A stretch of DNA of 64,000 nt from Rhizobiaceae bacterium (GTDB taxonomy: Bacteria > Pseudomonadota > Alphaproteobacteria > Rhizobiales > Rhizobiaceae), in contig JAEPQK010000004.1 of NCBI GenBank assembly GCA_017640615.1, positions 494,280 to 558,279 on the forward strand, written 5' to 3'. Below are positions 18,323 to 31,462 of the stretch, one piece after another; position 1 is the stretch's first letter, and every line of letters begins with the position of its first letter. The translations under genes and the position numbers were made by a program. The notes beneath the pieces were generated by a model. The model worked only from the letters and a program-made list of their open reading frames with translations. It ran no database searches and was not told the origin of the DNA.

Positions 18323-18964
18323 ATGTCGATGGGTGAGCAGAGTATGGGTCTAATCCAGGGAGCTGACGGCGCTGCGCGATGCTTCTGGTCCGGCACCGAT
18401 CCCGACTATGTTCTCTACCACGACCACGAATGGGGCCGCCCCGTAACCGACGACAGACGGTTGTTCGAAAAGATCTGCCTGGAAGGCTTCCAGTCGGGGC
18501 TTTCCTGGATCACCATTCTGCGTAAGCGCGAGAATTTTCGCGAAGCCTTTGCGGATTTCGATTTTGAGGCTCTGGCGTCCCATGGCGACGCAGAAGTGGA
18601 GCGCCATCTGCAGAATGCCGGCATTATCCGGCATCGCGGCAAAATCGCTTCCGTATTCAACAATGCCCGTTGTGCGGTGGAGTTGTGCGAAAAGCATGGC
18701 AACCTGGCCAAGTGGTTCTGGTCATTCGAACCGGGCGAGGGTGAGAGGCCCGATATCGTGGACCATGCTTGGGTGAGGGCGAATCCCACCAGCGAGGTCT
18801 CGACACGGATATCGAAAGAACTGAAAGCACTCGGCTGGACATTTGTCGGGCCGACCACCATCTACGCTTTCATGCAGGCCATGGGCATGGTGAACGACCA
18901 TCTCGAGGGCTGCGTGTGCCGAGAACTCGTTGAGCTTGAGCGCAGCCAGTTCAAGCGGCCTTAG
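18323..18964 (+). CDS. tag: DNA-3-methyladenine glycosylase I
   Basis: RCFWSGTDPDYVLYHDHEWGRPV, FEKICLEGFQSGLSWITILRKRENFREAF; start uncertain (18323/18329/18344). Confidence 0.93.
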   Translation: MSMGEQSMGLIQGADGAARCFWSGTDPDYVLYHDHEWGRPVTDDRRLFEKICLEGFQSGLSWITILRKRENFREAFADFDFEALASHGDAEVERHLQNAGIIRHRGKIASVFNNARCAVELCEKHGNLAKWFWSFEPGEGERPDIVDHAWVRANPTSEVSTRISKELKALGWTFVGPTTIYAFMQAMGMVNDHLEGCVCRELVELERSQFKRP

Positions 18965-19035
18965 CACCGCGGACCCTCGGACCGGGTTCAAATGGGCGCA
19001 GGCCCGGATGCAGACCGCGATCTTTTTCCGCGCTT

Positions 19036-19062
19036 CTTGACTCTCTCCTCGACAGACCATAT
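19036..19062 (+). promoter_or_regulatory. Candidate heat-shock promoter of groESL
   Basis: CTTGAC ... CCATAT spacing ~15 nt immediately upstream of the CIRCE element. Confidence 0.4.
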
Positions 19063-19073
19063 CTCACCGCGCG

Positions 19074-19100
19074 TTAGCACTCATCATTGGTGAGTGCCAA
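19074..19100. promoter_or_regulatory. CIRCE element (HrcA operator)
   Basis: TTAGCACTC-ATCATTGGT-GAGTGCCAA; consensus TTAGCACTC-N9-GAGTGCTAA with one mismatch. Confidence 0.95.
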
Positions 19101-19156
19101 CAAATCCGGCGAGCCCGGAAAACGGTATTTCATATTCCGCTTCGAGGATCATACAA

Positions 19157-19453
19157 ATGGCAAAAACGAAGTTCCGCCCGCTTCACGACCGCGTCGTCGT
19201 TCGTCGGGTCGAATCCGAAGAGAAAACGTCCGGCGGCATCATCATCCCCGACACCGCGAAAGAAAAGCCCTCCGAGGGCGAAGTCATCGCAGTCGGCTCC
19301 GGTGCCCGCGACGAGACCGGCAAGGTCGTTGCACTCGACGTCAAGGCCGGCGACCGCGTTCTGTTCGGCAAGTGGTCGGGCACGGAAGTGAAGCTCAACG
19401 GTGAGGATCTCCTGATCATGAAGGAATCCGACATCATGGGCATCATCGGCTGA
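19157..19453 (+). CDS. groES: Co-chaperonin GroES
   Basis: [43 protein letters not shown]. Confidence 0.98.
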   Translation: MAKTKFRPLHDRVVVRRVESEEKTSGGIIIPDTAKEKPSEGEVIAVGSGARDETGKVVALDVKAGDRVLFGKWSGTEVKLNGEDLLIMKESDIMGIIG

Positions 19454-19511
19454 TCGCCGAACTCCGAACAGAATCCACAACCAGATATTCGGGCTTCGGC
19501 CCAGGAGCTGA

Positions 19512-21158
<1,647 letters not shown>

Positions 21159-21191
21159 GAAGCCCATAAAGCACGCCCATCACTTTAGATG

Positions 21192-21216
21192 CTCAAGCCC
21201 GTCAAGCGGGCTTGAG
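21192..21216. terminator. Hairpin downstream of groEL
   Basis: CTCAAGCCCG-TCAAG-CGGGCTTGAG perfect 10-bp stem, no clear U tract. Confidence 0.5.
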
Positions 21217-21261
21217 TGGCGGCATGGGCCTCTAAGACGCCTCAACGTTTCAGACATTGCG

Positions 21262-21287
21262 AAAGGGCGGCCATCGGGCCGCCCTTT
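21262..21287 (+). terminator. Second hairpin/terminator downstream of groEL
   Basis: AAAGGGCGGCC-ATCG-GGCCGCCCTTT. Confidence 0.65.
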
Positions 21288-21465
21288 CTCGTTAGATTTG
21301 ACACTTCGCAGCGCGGGGCATAAAAGCCTCGCCGGCCAGAGGCGCCGGCCGCCCGCAGCGCAAGCAAGGTGAAGCCTCTCCCGATTTTTCGTCACTCCGA
21401 CGCATCGGACAAATGGAAATGCGGGCTCCATTCGGTCTCCGTTTGATGCGATACGGGAGACGAAA

Positions 21466-22872
21466 ATGACCACCCCAAACTTTGCTGGCGGGAATACGTT
21501 CCTGACCGGCCCAATGCCGTCGCTTTATCTCGGAACGGCCGCCCCGATCATCCTGGTGATGTCGATGAACGGCCTCCTGACCGTGATCGACGCTTATTTC
21601 ATCGGCGCCTATGTGGGCGCCGAAGCGCTTGCAGCCGTGACGCTGATGTTCCCGGTCTTCATGCTGCTCAATGCGATGGCGACGCTTGTCGCCTCTGGTC
21701 TCGCAAGCGTAATGGCGCGGCTTCTGGGTGCCGGCGACCATGCCCGCGCGGGTCGCGTCCTCGTCGGCGCGCATGGCCTGTCATTGCTGATCAGTCTTGG
21801 GCTCATACTGGCCTTTGTGGCTGGCGGCGGCGCGCTGATCGGCTGGATGGCAAACGGCTCCGCCGGACTGTCGCGTATGGGCTACGACTACATCTCCATC
21901 CTCGTCTGGTTCTCGCAGCTGCTTTTCGTGCTGTCGGTGAATGGCGATGCGTTTCGCAGCGAGGGCAAACTGGCGCTTATGGCCGGCACGACGGTGTTGG
22001 TTTCGCTTGCCAATATCGTCTTCAACTACGTGCTGATCGTTGTGCTGCAGTGGGGCGTCGCCGGCTCTGCCTGGGGCACCGTGATGGCGCAGGCGGTGGC
22101 GTTGGGAGTTGTGGTTGTCTACCGCTGGCGCGGCGCGACGGCGCTGCGGCTCGACGCGCTACCCTATCACGCCTGGCGATCGTCGTGGGGCGAGATGCTG
22201 GCACTCGGTGCCCCGCAGAGCCTCAACTTCATCGGCATCGCGCTTGGCTCCGCGGCGGTTATCGCTGCGCTACAGCTGTGGAATGTCGATGGCTACGCCG
22301 AGACAATCGCGGCATACGGCATCATCACCCGCATCATGACTTTTGCCTACCTGCCGATGCTGGGCCTCAGCATGGCTATGCAGACCATCGTGGGTAACAA
22401 TTTCGGCGCGGCGCTGTGGAAGCGATCGGATGCCGGGCTGTTGTTCGGCCTTTGGTCGTCGCTCGTCTACTGCACGGTGCTCCAGGCACTTCTCGTTTTG
22501 GGGCGTGGTGAACTCGGCGCGTTCTTCGTCGACGATCCAGCGACCATCGAGGAGCTGAAGCACATTCTGCCGCTGGTTACGCTGGTCTATTTTGCGATGG
22601 GTCCGATGATGATGGTGTCGGCCTATTTTCAGGCCATCGGCGATGCGAAGCGGGCGCTGATCATCAGCGTTGCACGCACTTATGCGTTCAACATCCCCGC
22701 TGTCTTCCTGTTGCCGCTGGTTTTTGGAATCGACGGCATCTGGCTGGCCGGAGCATTTGCCCAGATGCTGGTGGCGGTCGTTATCGCGGTCATGCTGATC
22801 AACATGCGGCGGCGCAACGGCTTCCGCTGGGGCCTGCTGCGCGGCGATGCAAGCATGGCCATGGCAGGCTGA
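21466..22872 (+). CDS. MATE-family efflux transporter
   Basis: 468 aa, 12 hydrophobic segments; MATE-like NGLLTVIDAYFIGAYVGAEALAAVTL. Confidence 0.88.
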   Translation: MTTPNFAGGNTFLTGPMPSLYLGTAAPIILVMSMNGLLTVIDAYFIGAYVGAEALAAVTLMFPVFMLLNAMATLVASGLASVMARLLGAGDHARAGRVLVGAHGLSLLISLGLILAFVAGGGALIGWMANGSAGLSRMGYDYISILVWFSQLLFVLSVNGDAFRSEGKLALMAGTTVLVSLANIVFNYVLIVVLQWGVAGSAWGTVMAQAVALGVVVVYRWRGATALRLDALPYHAWRSSWGEMLALGAPQSLNFIGIALGSAAVIAALQLWNVDGYAETIAAYGIITRIMTFAYLPMLGLSMAMQTIVGNNFGAALWKRSDAGLLFGLWSSLVYCTVLQALLVLGRGELGAFFVDDPATIEELKHILPLVTLVYFAMGPMMMVSAYFQAIGDAKRALIISVARTYAFNIPAVFLLPLVFGIDGIWLAGAFAQMLVAVVIAVMLINMRRRNGFRWGLLRGDASMAMAG

Positions 22873-22878
22873 ATGAAG

Positions 22879-22902
22879 CAGGGGCGGCTTAGTCCGTCCC
22901 TG
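22879..22902. terminator. Bidirectional terminator candidate between convergent MATE and livM genes
   Basis: CAGGGGCGG-cttag-TCCGTCCCTG imperfect stem. Confidence 0.4.
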
Positions 22903-24204
22903 TTAGTTCGTCCGCTCCGGTATGAGCCCGCGCGGTGAGAAGCGCAGCACCAGAAGCAGGATCAGCCCCATCAGGAAGAGCCGCATATGGGGTGCCGCGT
23001 CGAGCAGGTGTTCGCGCACAACATTGCCCTCGGCAAGGCCGGCGGTCAGCGTGTTCATCAGCAGGATGCCGGCGGGCTCTGCCTCCACCCACAGAAACCA
23101 GATCAGAAATCCGCCGAGCACAGCGCCCCAATTGTTGCCCGAACCGCCGACGATCACCATCACCCAGATCAGGAATGTGAAACGCAGTGGATTGTACTGA
23201 CCGGGCGTGAACTGGCCCTCCAGCGTGGTCAGCATCGCGCCGGCGACGCCAACGACCGCCGAGCCCAGAATGAAGGTTTGCAGATGGCGTGCCGTCACGT
23301 TCTTGCCCATCGCCTCGGCTGCGTCGCGGTTGTCGCGGATCGCCCGCATCATGCGGCCCCAGGGTGCGTTCAGAGCCCGCTCGGCAAACCACATGAGAAT
23401 GACCAGGACGATGGAGAAGAGGATCGCGTAGCACAGCTTTACGAAGATCGACGAGAAGGTGATCGGGTCCGCGCCGAACCGCTGCGCGAGGTCTAGAAAC
23501 CACTCGGTTTGCTGCAACTCAATCTCAATCGGCACCGGCCTCCGCAAGCCGGACACGTTTTTGACGCCGCGCGTCAGCCAGTCCTCGTTCTTCATGATGG
23601 CGAGTATGATCTCGGAAATTCCGAGTGTCGCGATCGCCAGATAGTCGGCCCTGAGGCCGAGCGCCACTTTGCCGACCAGCCACGCGGCTGAAGCTGCGAA
23701 CACGCCGCCGACAATCCACGCCAGCAATATCGGCAGTCCGAGCCCACCGAGATAGCCGGTGCGCGCAGGGTCGAAGTCCTCGATGGCATCCACCGCGGGA
23801 TCGAAGACCGAGCGGATGACGAAAAACCCGACAATGGCGACGGCAAAGGCCGAGATATTGCGCAGCCGGCCAGTCACCTGCCTGCGAACGATAATCACCG
23901 CTGCCACCGTCGCGACCAGCGCGAGGAATGTCAGCCCGATACCGACGCCGCCAACCGACCATGCGCCGATCACGGGTGGCTCCGACACGAGCACGGCCGC
24001 AACGCCGCCGAGCGCCGCAAACCCCATAATGCCGACATTGAATAGGCCGGCGTAACCCCACTGGATGTTCACGCCCAGCGCCATCACAGCCGAAATCAGG
24101 CACAGGTTGAGAATGGTGAGCGAGACGTTCCAGCTCTGGCCGAAGCCGACCAGCACCAGAAGTGCCGCCATGCAAAGATAAAGGATGACGCCGCGCTGGC
24201 TCAT
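22903..24204 (-). CDS. livM: Branched-chain amino acid ABC transporter permease (LivM)
   Basis: LivM-type permease; GRMMRAIRDNRDAAEAMGKNV EAA loop. Confidence 0.9.
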   Translation of the reverse strand: MSQRGVILYLCMAALLVLVGFGQSWNVSLTILNLCLISAVMALGVNIQWGYAGLFNVGIMGFAALGGVAAVLVSEPPVIGAWSVGGVGIGLTFLALVATVAAVIIVRRQVTGRLRNISAFAVAIVGFFVIRSVFDPAVDAIEDFDPARTGYLGGLGLPILLAWIVGGVFAASAAWLVGKVALGLRADYLAIATLGISEIILAIMKNEDWLTRGVKNVSGLRRPVPIEIELQQTEWFLDLAQRFGADPITFSSIFVKLCYAILFSIVLVILMWFAERALNAPWGRMMRAIRDNRDAAEAMGKNVTARHLQTFILGSAVVGVAGAMLTTLEGQFTPGQYNPLRFTFLIWVMVIVGGSGNNWGAVLGGFLIWFLWVEAEPAGILLMNTLTAGLAEGNVVREHLLDAAPHMRLFLMGLILLLVLRFSPRGLIPERTN

Positions 24205-25208
24205 TGCAGCACCCTCCCTTTGAAGATGCCGGTAGGTCGAATGAGGAGAACGATAACGAGGATCACGAAGGAGACCGCGAACTTGTACTCGGTCGACAGA
24301 AGCTGAACGAGGCCGCTCGGCTCGAAGCTCAGATATTCAAGCACGCGCTTATAGGCATATGTCACCATCACTTCGGAGAACGCGATGACGAAACCGCCGA
24401 CGATCGCGCCCACAGGCTGGCCGATGCCACCAACGATTGCGGCGGCGAAGATCGGCAGCAGCAGCTGGAAATAGGTGAAAGGCTTGAAGCTCTTGTCGAG
24501 GCCGTAGAGCACACCGGCTATGGTGGCGAGGCTCGCCGCGATGATCCAGGTGACGGCAACTACGCGCTCCGGGCTGATACCGGAAAGCAGCGCCAGATCC
24601 TCGTTGTCGGAATAGGCGCGCATGGCCTTGCCGGTGCGCGTCTTCTGCAGGAACCAGAAGAGTGCGGCAACCACCACCACCGCCACGATCACCGTGATCA
24701 AAACCGGCAGACGAATGGTCAGCCCTTCGTCGAGCCCGGTCATTGTCTTGAAATCGCGGGCGCTAATGATGAAGCGGGCGCCATCCGCAAAGCGCTGGTC
24801 GTCCGGTCCGATAACGAAGCGCACAATGCCGTTCAGCATGAACATGACGCCGATGGAGGCCATTACGACGACAATCGCGGCGGAACGTCGCTTTCGGTAG
24901 AAGGCGAAAACCGCCCGATCGAAGAAAAGCGATATGAGGATCGCCGCTGCGATACCGAATGGCAATGCAAGCAAGGCCGTGGGCAGCGGATCGATGCCGA
25001 TCCCCGCCGCCTGCAGCCACCAGGTGACGAGGATCGTCATCATGGTGCCGAAGGCCATCAGGTCGCCATGAGCGAAGTTGGCGAAGCGCAATATGCCGAA
25101 GACGAGCGTTACGCCCAGCGCGCCCAGCGCCAGCTGCGATCCATAGGCGAGCGCGGGAACAAGCACGAAGTTCGAAAACAGCACCAGCGCGTTGAGAAAT
25201 TCGATCAT
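24201..25208 (-). CDS. livH: Branched-chain amino acid ABC transporter permease (LivH)
   Basis: ALGVTLVFGILRFANFAHGDLMAFG; TGKAMRAYSDNEDLALLSGI. Confidence 0.9.
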   Translation of the reverse strand: MIEFLNALVLFSNFVLVPALAYGSQLALGALGVTLVFGILRFANFAHGDLMAFGTMMTILVTWWLQAAGIGIDPLPTALLALPFGIAAAILISLFFDRAVFAFYRKRRSAAIVVVMASIGVMFMLNGIVRFVIGPDDQRFADGARFIISARDFKTMTGLDEGLTIRLPVLITVIVAVVVVAALFWFLQKTRTGKAMRAYSDNEDLALLSGISPERVVAVTWIIAASLATIAGVLYGLDKSFKPFTYFQLLLPIFAAAIVGGIGQPVGAIVGGFVIAFSEVMVTYAYKRVLEYLSFEPSGLVQLLSTEYKFAVSFVILVIVLLIRPTGIFKGRVLQ

Positions 25209-25212
25209 CGCC

Positions 25213-25917
25213 TCAGCCCCCCAGAAACGAAGCGCGAACTTCGGCATTTGCCAACAGTGCTTCGCCTGTGTCGGTAAAGCGGTTGCGGCCCTGCACAAGC
25301 ACATAACCGCGGTCGGCAATGCTGAGCGCCTGACGAGCGTTCTGCTCCACCATGAGAATCGCAATGCCGGTGGCCGCGACTTCGAGAATGCGGTCGAACA
25401 ACTCGTCCATGACGATGGGGGAAACGCCAGCGGTCGGTTCGTCCAGCATCAATACGCCTGGGTTGGTCATCAGCGCACGCCCCACGGCAACTTGCTGGCG
25501 CTGTCCGCCCGAAAGCTCCCCCGCTGGCTGGCGGCGCTTTTCCTTCAGCACCGGAAACAGATCGAACACCTGGTCCATCGTGCCGGTGAAATCATCGTCG
25601 CGAATGAACGCGCCCATCTCCAGGTTTTCCTGCACCGACATGGTGGTGAACACATTGCCGGTCTGCGGTACAAAGCCCATGCCCGCCTTCACACGGTCCT
25701 GCGGGGAAAGCGCGGTGATGTCCCGGTCGCCCAGCGTGACCTTGCCCTCGCGCAGGCCGAGCATTCCGAAGATCGCCTTCATGGCGGTCGATTTGCCGGC
25801 GCCGTTGGGGCCAACGATCACAGCTATCTCGCCCTTTTCGACAGCGATGTCGCATTCGTGCAGAATGTCGGCGCCGCCATAGCCGCCAGTCATGCCGAGG
25901 CCGGCCAGATAACTCAT
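25213..25917 (-). CDS. livF: Branched-chain amino acid ABC transporter ATPase (LivF)
   Basis: Walker A GPNGAGKST, signature LSGGQRQQVAVGRAL, VLMLDEPTAG. Confidence 0.93.
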   Translation of the reverse strand: MSYLAGLGMTGGYGGADILHECDIAVEKGEIAVIVGPNGAGKSTAMKAIFGMLGLREGKVTLGDRDITALSPQDRVKAGMGFVPQTGNVFTTMSVQENLEMGAFIRDDDFTGTMDQVFDLFPVLKEKRRQPAGELSGGQRQQVAVGRALMTNPGVLMLDEPTAGVSPIVMDELFDRILEVAATGIAILMVEQNARQALSIADRGYVLVQGRNRFTDTGEALLANAEVRASFLGG

Positions 25918-26711
25918 GAGCCTGCCTCCGCCTGCTTGCGTGCGGGGCGGTTCTTGATGCCGGTGCCGAGATAGGCCTCGATCACCTGTTCGTTGGTTTT
26001 CACCTCGTCCACTGTGCCTTCGAAGAGCACATGGCCCTCTGCCATCACGATCACCGGGTCGCACAGCGAAGCGATGAAATCCATGTCGTGCTCGATGACG
26101 CAGAAGGTGTAGCCGCGTTCCTTGTTGAGCCGCAGGATTGCGTCGGCAATCGTGTTCAGCAGCGTGCGGTTCACGCCGGCGCCGACCTCGTCGAGGAACA
26201 CGATCTTGGCGTCCACCATCATCGTGCGGCCGAGTTCGAGAAGCTTTTTCTGGCCGCCCGAGAGATTGCCCGCGCGTTCCTCCGCCACGTGGCCGAGTTG
26301 CAGAAAATCAATCACCTCATCGGCACGCCGGCGTATTTCGGCTTCGCGGGCGCGTACCTTAGAAGCGCGCAGCCATACATCGAGCAGCGTCTCACCGGGT
26401 TGCTCCGGCGGAACCATCATCAGGTTGTCGCGCACCGTGAGTGTCGAAAATTCATGCGCGATCTGAAATGTGCGCAAGAGCCCTTTGGCGAAAAGCTCGT
26501 AGGGTTCCAGCCCCGTAATGTCCTCGCCGTCGAGCAGCACCTTGCCCGAGGTCGGCTTGTACCGCCCGGCAATGACGTTGAACAACGTCGTCTTGCCGGC
26601 CCCGTTCGGACCGATGAGCCCGGTGATCGAGCCCTCGGCGATATCTATGCTTGCCCCGTCGACGGCACGAATGCCGCCGAAATGCATGTGGAGGTCTTCC
26701 ACCCGGATCAT
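25914..26711 (-). CDS. livG: Branched-chain amino acid ABC transporter ATPase (LivG)
   Basis: GPNGAGKTTLFNVIAG, NLSGGQKKLLELGRTMM, IVFLDEVGAG. Confidence 0.93.
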   Translation of the reverse strand: MIRVEDLHMHFGGIRAVDGASIDIAEGSITGLIGPNGAGKTTLFNVIAGRYKPTSGKVLLDGEDITGLEPYELFAKGLLRTFQIAHEFSTLTVRDNLMMVPPEQPGETLLDVWLRASKVRAREAEIRRRADEVIDFLQLGHVAEERAGNLSGGQKKLLELGRTMMVDAKIVFLDEVGAGVNRTLLNTIADAILRLNKERGYTFCVIEHDMDFIASLCDPVIVMAEGHVLFEGTVDEVKTNEQVIEAYLGTGIKNRPARKQAEAGS

Positions 26712-26746
26712 GTTTTACACCAGATCTTGCGTGTCCAGCTTAGCAA

Positions 26747-26773
26747 ACAGCCCGGCCGCAAGGACCGGGCTGT
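26747..26773 (-). terminator. Hairpin downstream of liv substrate-binding gene
   Basis: ACAGCCCGG ... CCGGGCTGT in the intergenic gap between binding-protein gene and livG. Confidence 0.5.
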
Positions 26774-26797
26774 GTGCAATCGCGTGTCAGATACCGC

Positions 26798-28003
26798 CTA
26801 GCGGAACTGGACGGTCTTGTATTCGCCGCCTTCCACCACGTATTCGCGGTAGGTACCGGCGGCTTCGCCGGGGCCGATGAGCTCGACATTGGTCGCGCCG
26901 ACATAGTCGACGTCCTGACCGGCCTTGATCAGCTCAAGCGCCTTGCCAAGCTGGCCCGGGAGGATTTTCTCGCCAGGTGCATTGGCAACGTTCAGCACGT
27001 GATCCTTGATGGCCGCGCGGTCGGTAGAGCCCGCAGCCTGCATGGCCAGCGCGATCAGCGCTGCCGCGTCGTAGCTTTCGCGGCGGAACGAACCGTCGGG
27101 ATCGACGCCGCCTGCTTCAGCGGTGGCCACGAATGCGTCGGCGCCTTCGCCTTCCGACCATGGAACCGAGCCGACTGTGCCGTTGAGATCGTCGCCGATC
27201 GCTTCGATCAGGGTTTCGGCGAACATGCCGTCACCCAGCGCGAACTTGTCGAACGCACCGGACTCGACCGACGAACGGATGATGCCCACACCGCCCTGAT
27301 CGGCATAGCCGAACACGACGAGAAGGTCGCCGCCGGCAGCTGCCAGCGCGCCGACTTCAGCCGAATAATCGCCTTTGCCGTCTTCATGCGGAGCGTTGAT
27401 GGAGATCGAACCGCCAGCCGCTTCGAAGGCGCCGGCAAACGAATCCGACAGGCCCTTGCCGTAGTCGTTATTGGTGTAGGTGACCGCGACGTTCTTGATG
27501 TCCTGCGAAATCAGAATGTCGGTCAGCACCTGGCCCTGACGGGCATCCGACGGAGCCGTGCGGAAGAACAGGCCATTGTCTTCGATCGTCGACAGGGCAG
27601 GCGAAGTTGCCGAAGGCGAAATCATCACAACGCCGTTCGGGATCGCAACATTGTTGGCGACCGCGGTGGTCACGCCCGAGCAGTCGGCGCCCATAATGGC
27701 TACGACGCTGTCGGAATTGATCAGTCGCTCCCCGGCCGCCGTCGCAGCCGCACTGTCGATGCAGGTGGAGTCTGCGCGCACGCCAACCAGCGTTTCGCCG
27801 TTGAGGAACATGCCGCTGTCGTTGACTTCCTTGAGCGCGAGTTCGGCGCTGTCGGCCATCGCGGGCGTCAGCGACTCGATCGGGCCGGTATAGCCGAGCA
27901 GGATGCCGACTTTGACTTCCTGAGCCTGTACCGCGGTTGCAGCGGCCAGAAGCGCGGCTGCGCCGGCGCTGCCGATCAGCGCTTTACGAATGGTGGAACG
28001 CAT
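26798..28003 (-). CDS. Branched-chain amino acid-type ABC transporter substrate-binding protein
   Basis: Signal peptide [43 protein letters not shown] periplasmic-binding type I. Confidence 0.92.
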   Translation of the reverse strand: MRSTIRKALIGSAGAAALLAAATAVQAQEVKVGILLGYTGPIESLTPAMADSAELALKEVNDSGMFLNGETLVGVRADSTCIDSAAATAAGERLINSDSVVAIMGADCSGVTTAVANNVAIPNGVVMISPSATSPALSTIEDNGLFFRTAPSDARQGQVLTDILISQDIKNVAVTYTNNDYGKGLSDSFAGAFEAAGGSISINAPHEDGKGDYSAEVGALAAAGGDLLVVFGYADQGGVGIIRSSVESGAFDKFALGDGMFAETLIEAIGDDLNGTVGSVPWSEGEGADAFVATAEAGGVDPDGSFRRESYDAAALIALAMQAAGSTDRAAIKDHVLNVANAPGEKILPGQLGKALELIKAGQDVDYVGATNVELIGPGEAAGTYREYVVEGGEYKTVQFR

Positions 28004-28149
28004 ATTTACTCTCTCCCATATGGTATTCTTTTTGTTCGTTAAGCACATGCCGGTTCTGGCATGGCGGCGATGGGCGATACTTGCCCTGTGCCGGGCGCGT
28101 TGTAAAGCGCCGTAAGCTACCCAGGATTGCCGATGAAGGAGACTGGCGC

Positions 28150-29544
<1,395 letters not shown>

Positions 29545-29630
29545 ACGCTGCGTTCAGCATTACTGGCCTATCGCAATTCGCCCGAAACCTTATGTGACTG
29601 CCACTCAACTTAATTGAAACGGTAGTCATC

Positions 29631-30017
29631 ATGTCGAACAACGTCGTACTTCTGATCGCCCGCATTCTGCTATCCGTCATGTTCATCATGTCGGGTCTGC
29701 AGAAGCTCACCGATATTGCGGGCACTGCCGGCTATATCAGCTCCGTCGGCCTGCCGGCTGCAACGCTTGGCGCCTGGGTCGCAGGTATCGGCGAAACGCT
29801 GGCTGGTATCGCGGTGCTGATCGGCTTCCAGACCCGCATTGGCGCTGCCTTCCTGGCGCTCTTCTGCGTATTCACTGCGATCTTTTTCCATGCCGACTTC
29901 GGCAACCAGATGCAAATGATCATGTTCATGAAGAACTTCACCATCGCAGGCGGCCTGCTTGCGCTTTACGCGTCCGGCCCGGGTGCACTTTCCGTCGATG
30001 GACGCCGCGGCGCCTGA
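29631..30017 (+). CDS. DoxX-family membrane protein
   Basis: LIARILLSVMFIMSGLQKLTDIAGTAGYISSVGLP; four TM segments. Confidence 0.85.
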   Translation: MSNNVVLLIARILLSVMFIMSGLQKLTDIAGTAGYISSVGLPAATLGAWVAGIGETLAGIAVLIGFQTRIGAAFLALFCVFTAIFFHADFGNQMQMIMFMKNFTIAGGLLALYASGPGALSVDGRRGA

Positions 30018-30040
30018 CCGGACTTATCCGCACCCCCGCG

Positions 30041-30072
30041 AAAAGCCCGGAGTTCCGCTCCGGGCTTTTTTC
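30041..30072 (+). terminator. Rho-independent terminator
   Basis: AAAAGCCCGGAG-TTCCG-CTCCGGGCTTTTTT. Confidence 0.85.
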
Positions 30073-30081
30073 TTTGAGCCT

Positions 30082-30116
30082 GTGGGTCCTTCGAGGCTCG
30101 CCCCTCAGGAATGAGG
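30082..30116 (+). repeat. Dispersed palindromic repeat, arm A
   Basis: GTGGGTCCTTCGAGGCTCGCCCCTCAGGAATGAGG is the inverted counterpart of 30197-30242. Confidence 0.7.
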
Positions 30117-30196
30117 GAGGCAGGTGCGCTGCTTCTCCCCAAGGCGCATCGGCCCGAATCCAGCCTCCGCAGCCCGCAGGGGTATGGCACAACCGT

Positions 30197-30242
30197 CCTC
30201 ATCCTGAGGTGCTTCGCAATCGAGAAGCCTCGAAGGACGCAC
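30197..30242 (-). repeat. Dispersed palindromic repeat, arm B
   Basis: CCTCATCCTGAGGTGCTTCGCAATCGAGAAGCCTCGAAGGACGCAC; reverse complement resembles arm A. Confidence 0.7.
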
Positions 30243-30293
30243 ATCGTTTTTGCCGCTATAGTCGCGCCAAGGCCAATCATGCCGGAGGAGGCG

Positions 30294-30701
30294 ATGGTGC
30301 GCGCAACGATGCTGCTTCTGGCGCGGCTCATGCTGGCTGCAATGTTTGCCCAAAGTGGCTATGTCGCACTCTCGGATCCTTTGGGAACGGCGGCCTACTT
30401 CGCGGGCCTTGGCCTGCCATTCGCCGATCTGTTGCCTTGGGCGGTTGGCCTGTTCGAACTCGCCGCGGCACTCTCCATAGCGGCCGGTTTGGCGGCACGG
30501 CCAGCTGCGGCGGTGCTGGCCGTATTCGCCGTCGCCGCCAGCTTTCTGGGCCATTACGGGCAGGGCGATACGGCCCAACTCGCATTCTTCCACCAGCAAA
30601 TGCTGCTCAAAGACATCGCGGTCGCTGGCGGCCTCATCCTGCTTGCAGTTAATGGGCCGGGAACACTTTCGATAGATGCCCGGCTTTTCCCTCCCCCTTG
30701 A
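30294..30701 (+). CDS. DoxX-family membrane protein (second paralog)
   Basis: MLLLARLMLAAMFAQSGYVALSDPLGTAAYFAGLGLPFADLL aligns by eye with the upstream DoxX; RBS ggaggagg. Confidence 0.8.
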   Translation: MVRATMLLLARLMLAAMFAQSGYVALSDPLGTAAYFAGLGLPFADLLPWAVGLFELAAALSIAAGLAARPAAAVLAVFAVAASFLGHYGQGDTAQLAFFHQQMLLKDIAVAGGLILLAVNGPGTLSIDARLFPPP

Positions 30702-30743
30702 GGGCAGGGTGGACAATTGCAAGGGACATGCAATGGGGTTGGT
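30688..30743 (+). repeat. Dispersed intergenic repeat, copy 1
   Basis: TTCCCTCCCCCTTGAGGGCAGGGTGGACAATTGC... matches reverse complement of 32640-32700. Confidence 0.65.
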
Positions 30744-30769
30744 AGAGTGGGCGCGAAGCGCTCAAGCCA

Positions 30770-31462
30770 TCAATGACTCAGCGCCGCTGCTAGCTCCGCG
30801 ATAGTCTTCGCGTCGTCCGCGCCGCGTTCTTTCCGGGAGGCGGCGAGGCAGGCTTCGGAGCGCAGTATCACACCGTCTTCCAGTACTTTGAGATGATTGG
30901 CGCGCAGTGTGGACCCGGTGGTGGTGATGTCGACGATCACATCGGCGGAGCCGGCTGCCGGCGCGCCTTCCGTGGCACCCAGGCTTTCCGCAATGCGGTA
31001 AACCTGAATGCCGTGCTTCTGCGAAAAGAACTGCTGGGTAAGGCGCCAGTATTTCGTGGCGATCCTGAGACGCCGCCCGTGCCGGTGCCGGAAGTCGGCG
31101 GCGACATCGTCGAGGTCCGCCATCGTGTCGACGTCGAGCCACATATCGGGGACGGCCACCACAACATCGGCGCGCCCGAAGCCGAGCCGGGCTGCAATCT
31201 CGACGCGCATGTCGAACTCGCCGATGGTCTCTCGCAACAGGTCCTCGCCGGTGACGCCGAGATCAATATTGCCTTGTCCGAGCTCGCTGGCGATCTCGGA
31301 TGCCGACAGGAAGACAAGCTCTATGTCTGGCCGGTTGACCAGCGTCGCGCGGTAGCGGCGGTCATCTTCCGGCAGCTCGACCGACAGGCCTGCCTCCGAC
31401 ATGTGCTTGAGCGCCTGTTCTTTCAGCCGGCCCTTGGAAGGAAGCGCTAGCGTTATGCTCAT
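30770..31462 (-). CDS. hisG: ATP phosphoribosyltransferase (short form)
   Basis: [45 protein letters not shown]. Confidence 0.95.
   Translation of the reverse strand: MSITLALPSKGRLKEQALKHMSEAGLSVELPEDDRRYRATLVNRPDIELVFLSASEIASELGQGNIDLGVTGEDLLRETIGEFDMRVEIAARLGFGRADVVVAVPDMWLDVDTMADLDDVAADFRHRHGRRLRIATKYWRLTQQFFSQKHGIQVYRIAESLGATEGAPAAGSADVIVDITTTGSTLRANHLKVLEDGVILRSEACLAASRKERGADDAKTIAELAAALSH

Noticed and set aside
24204-25277. 357-aa ORF antisense to livH
   Set aside because: Composition (H/E/D/R/Q-rich, no hydrophobic core) is typical of an antisense shadow of a membrane protein gene.
30074-30652. 192-aa + strand ORF overlapping the second DoxX gene
   Set aside because: Runs through the palindromic repeats and out of frame with DoxX; Gly/Arg-rich shadow translation.
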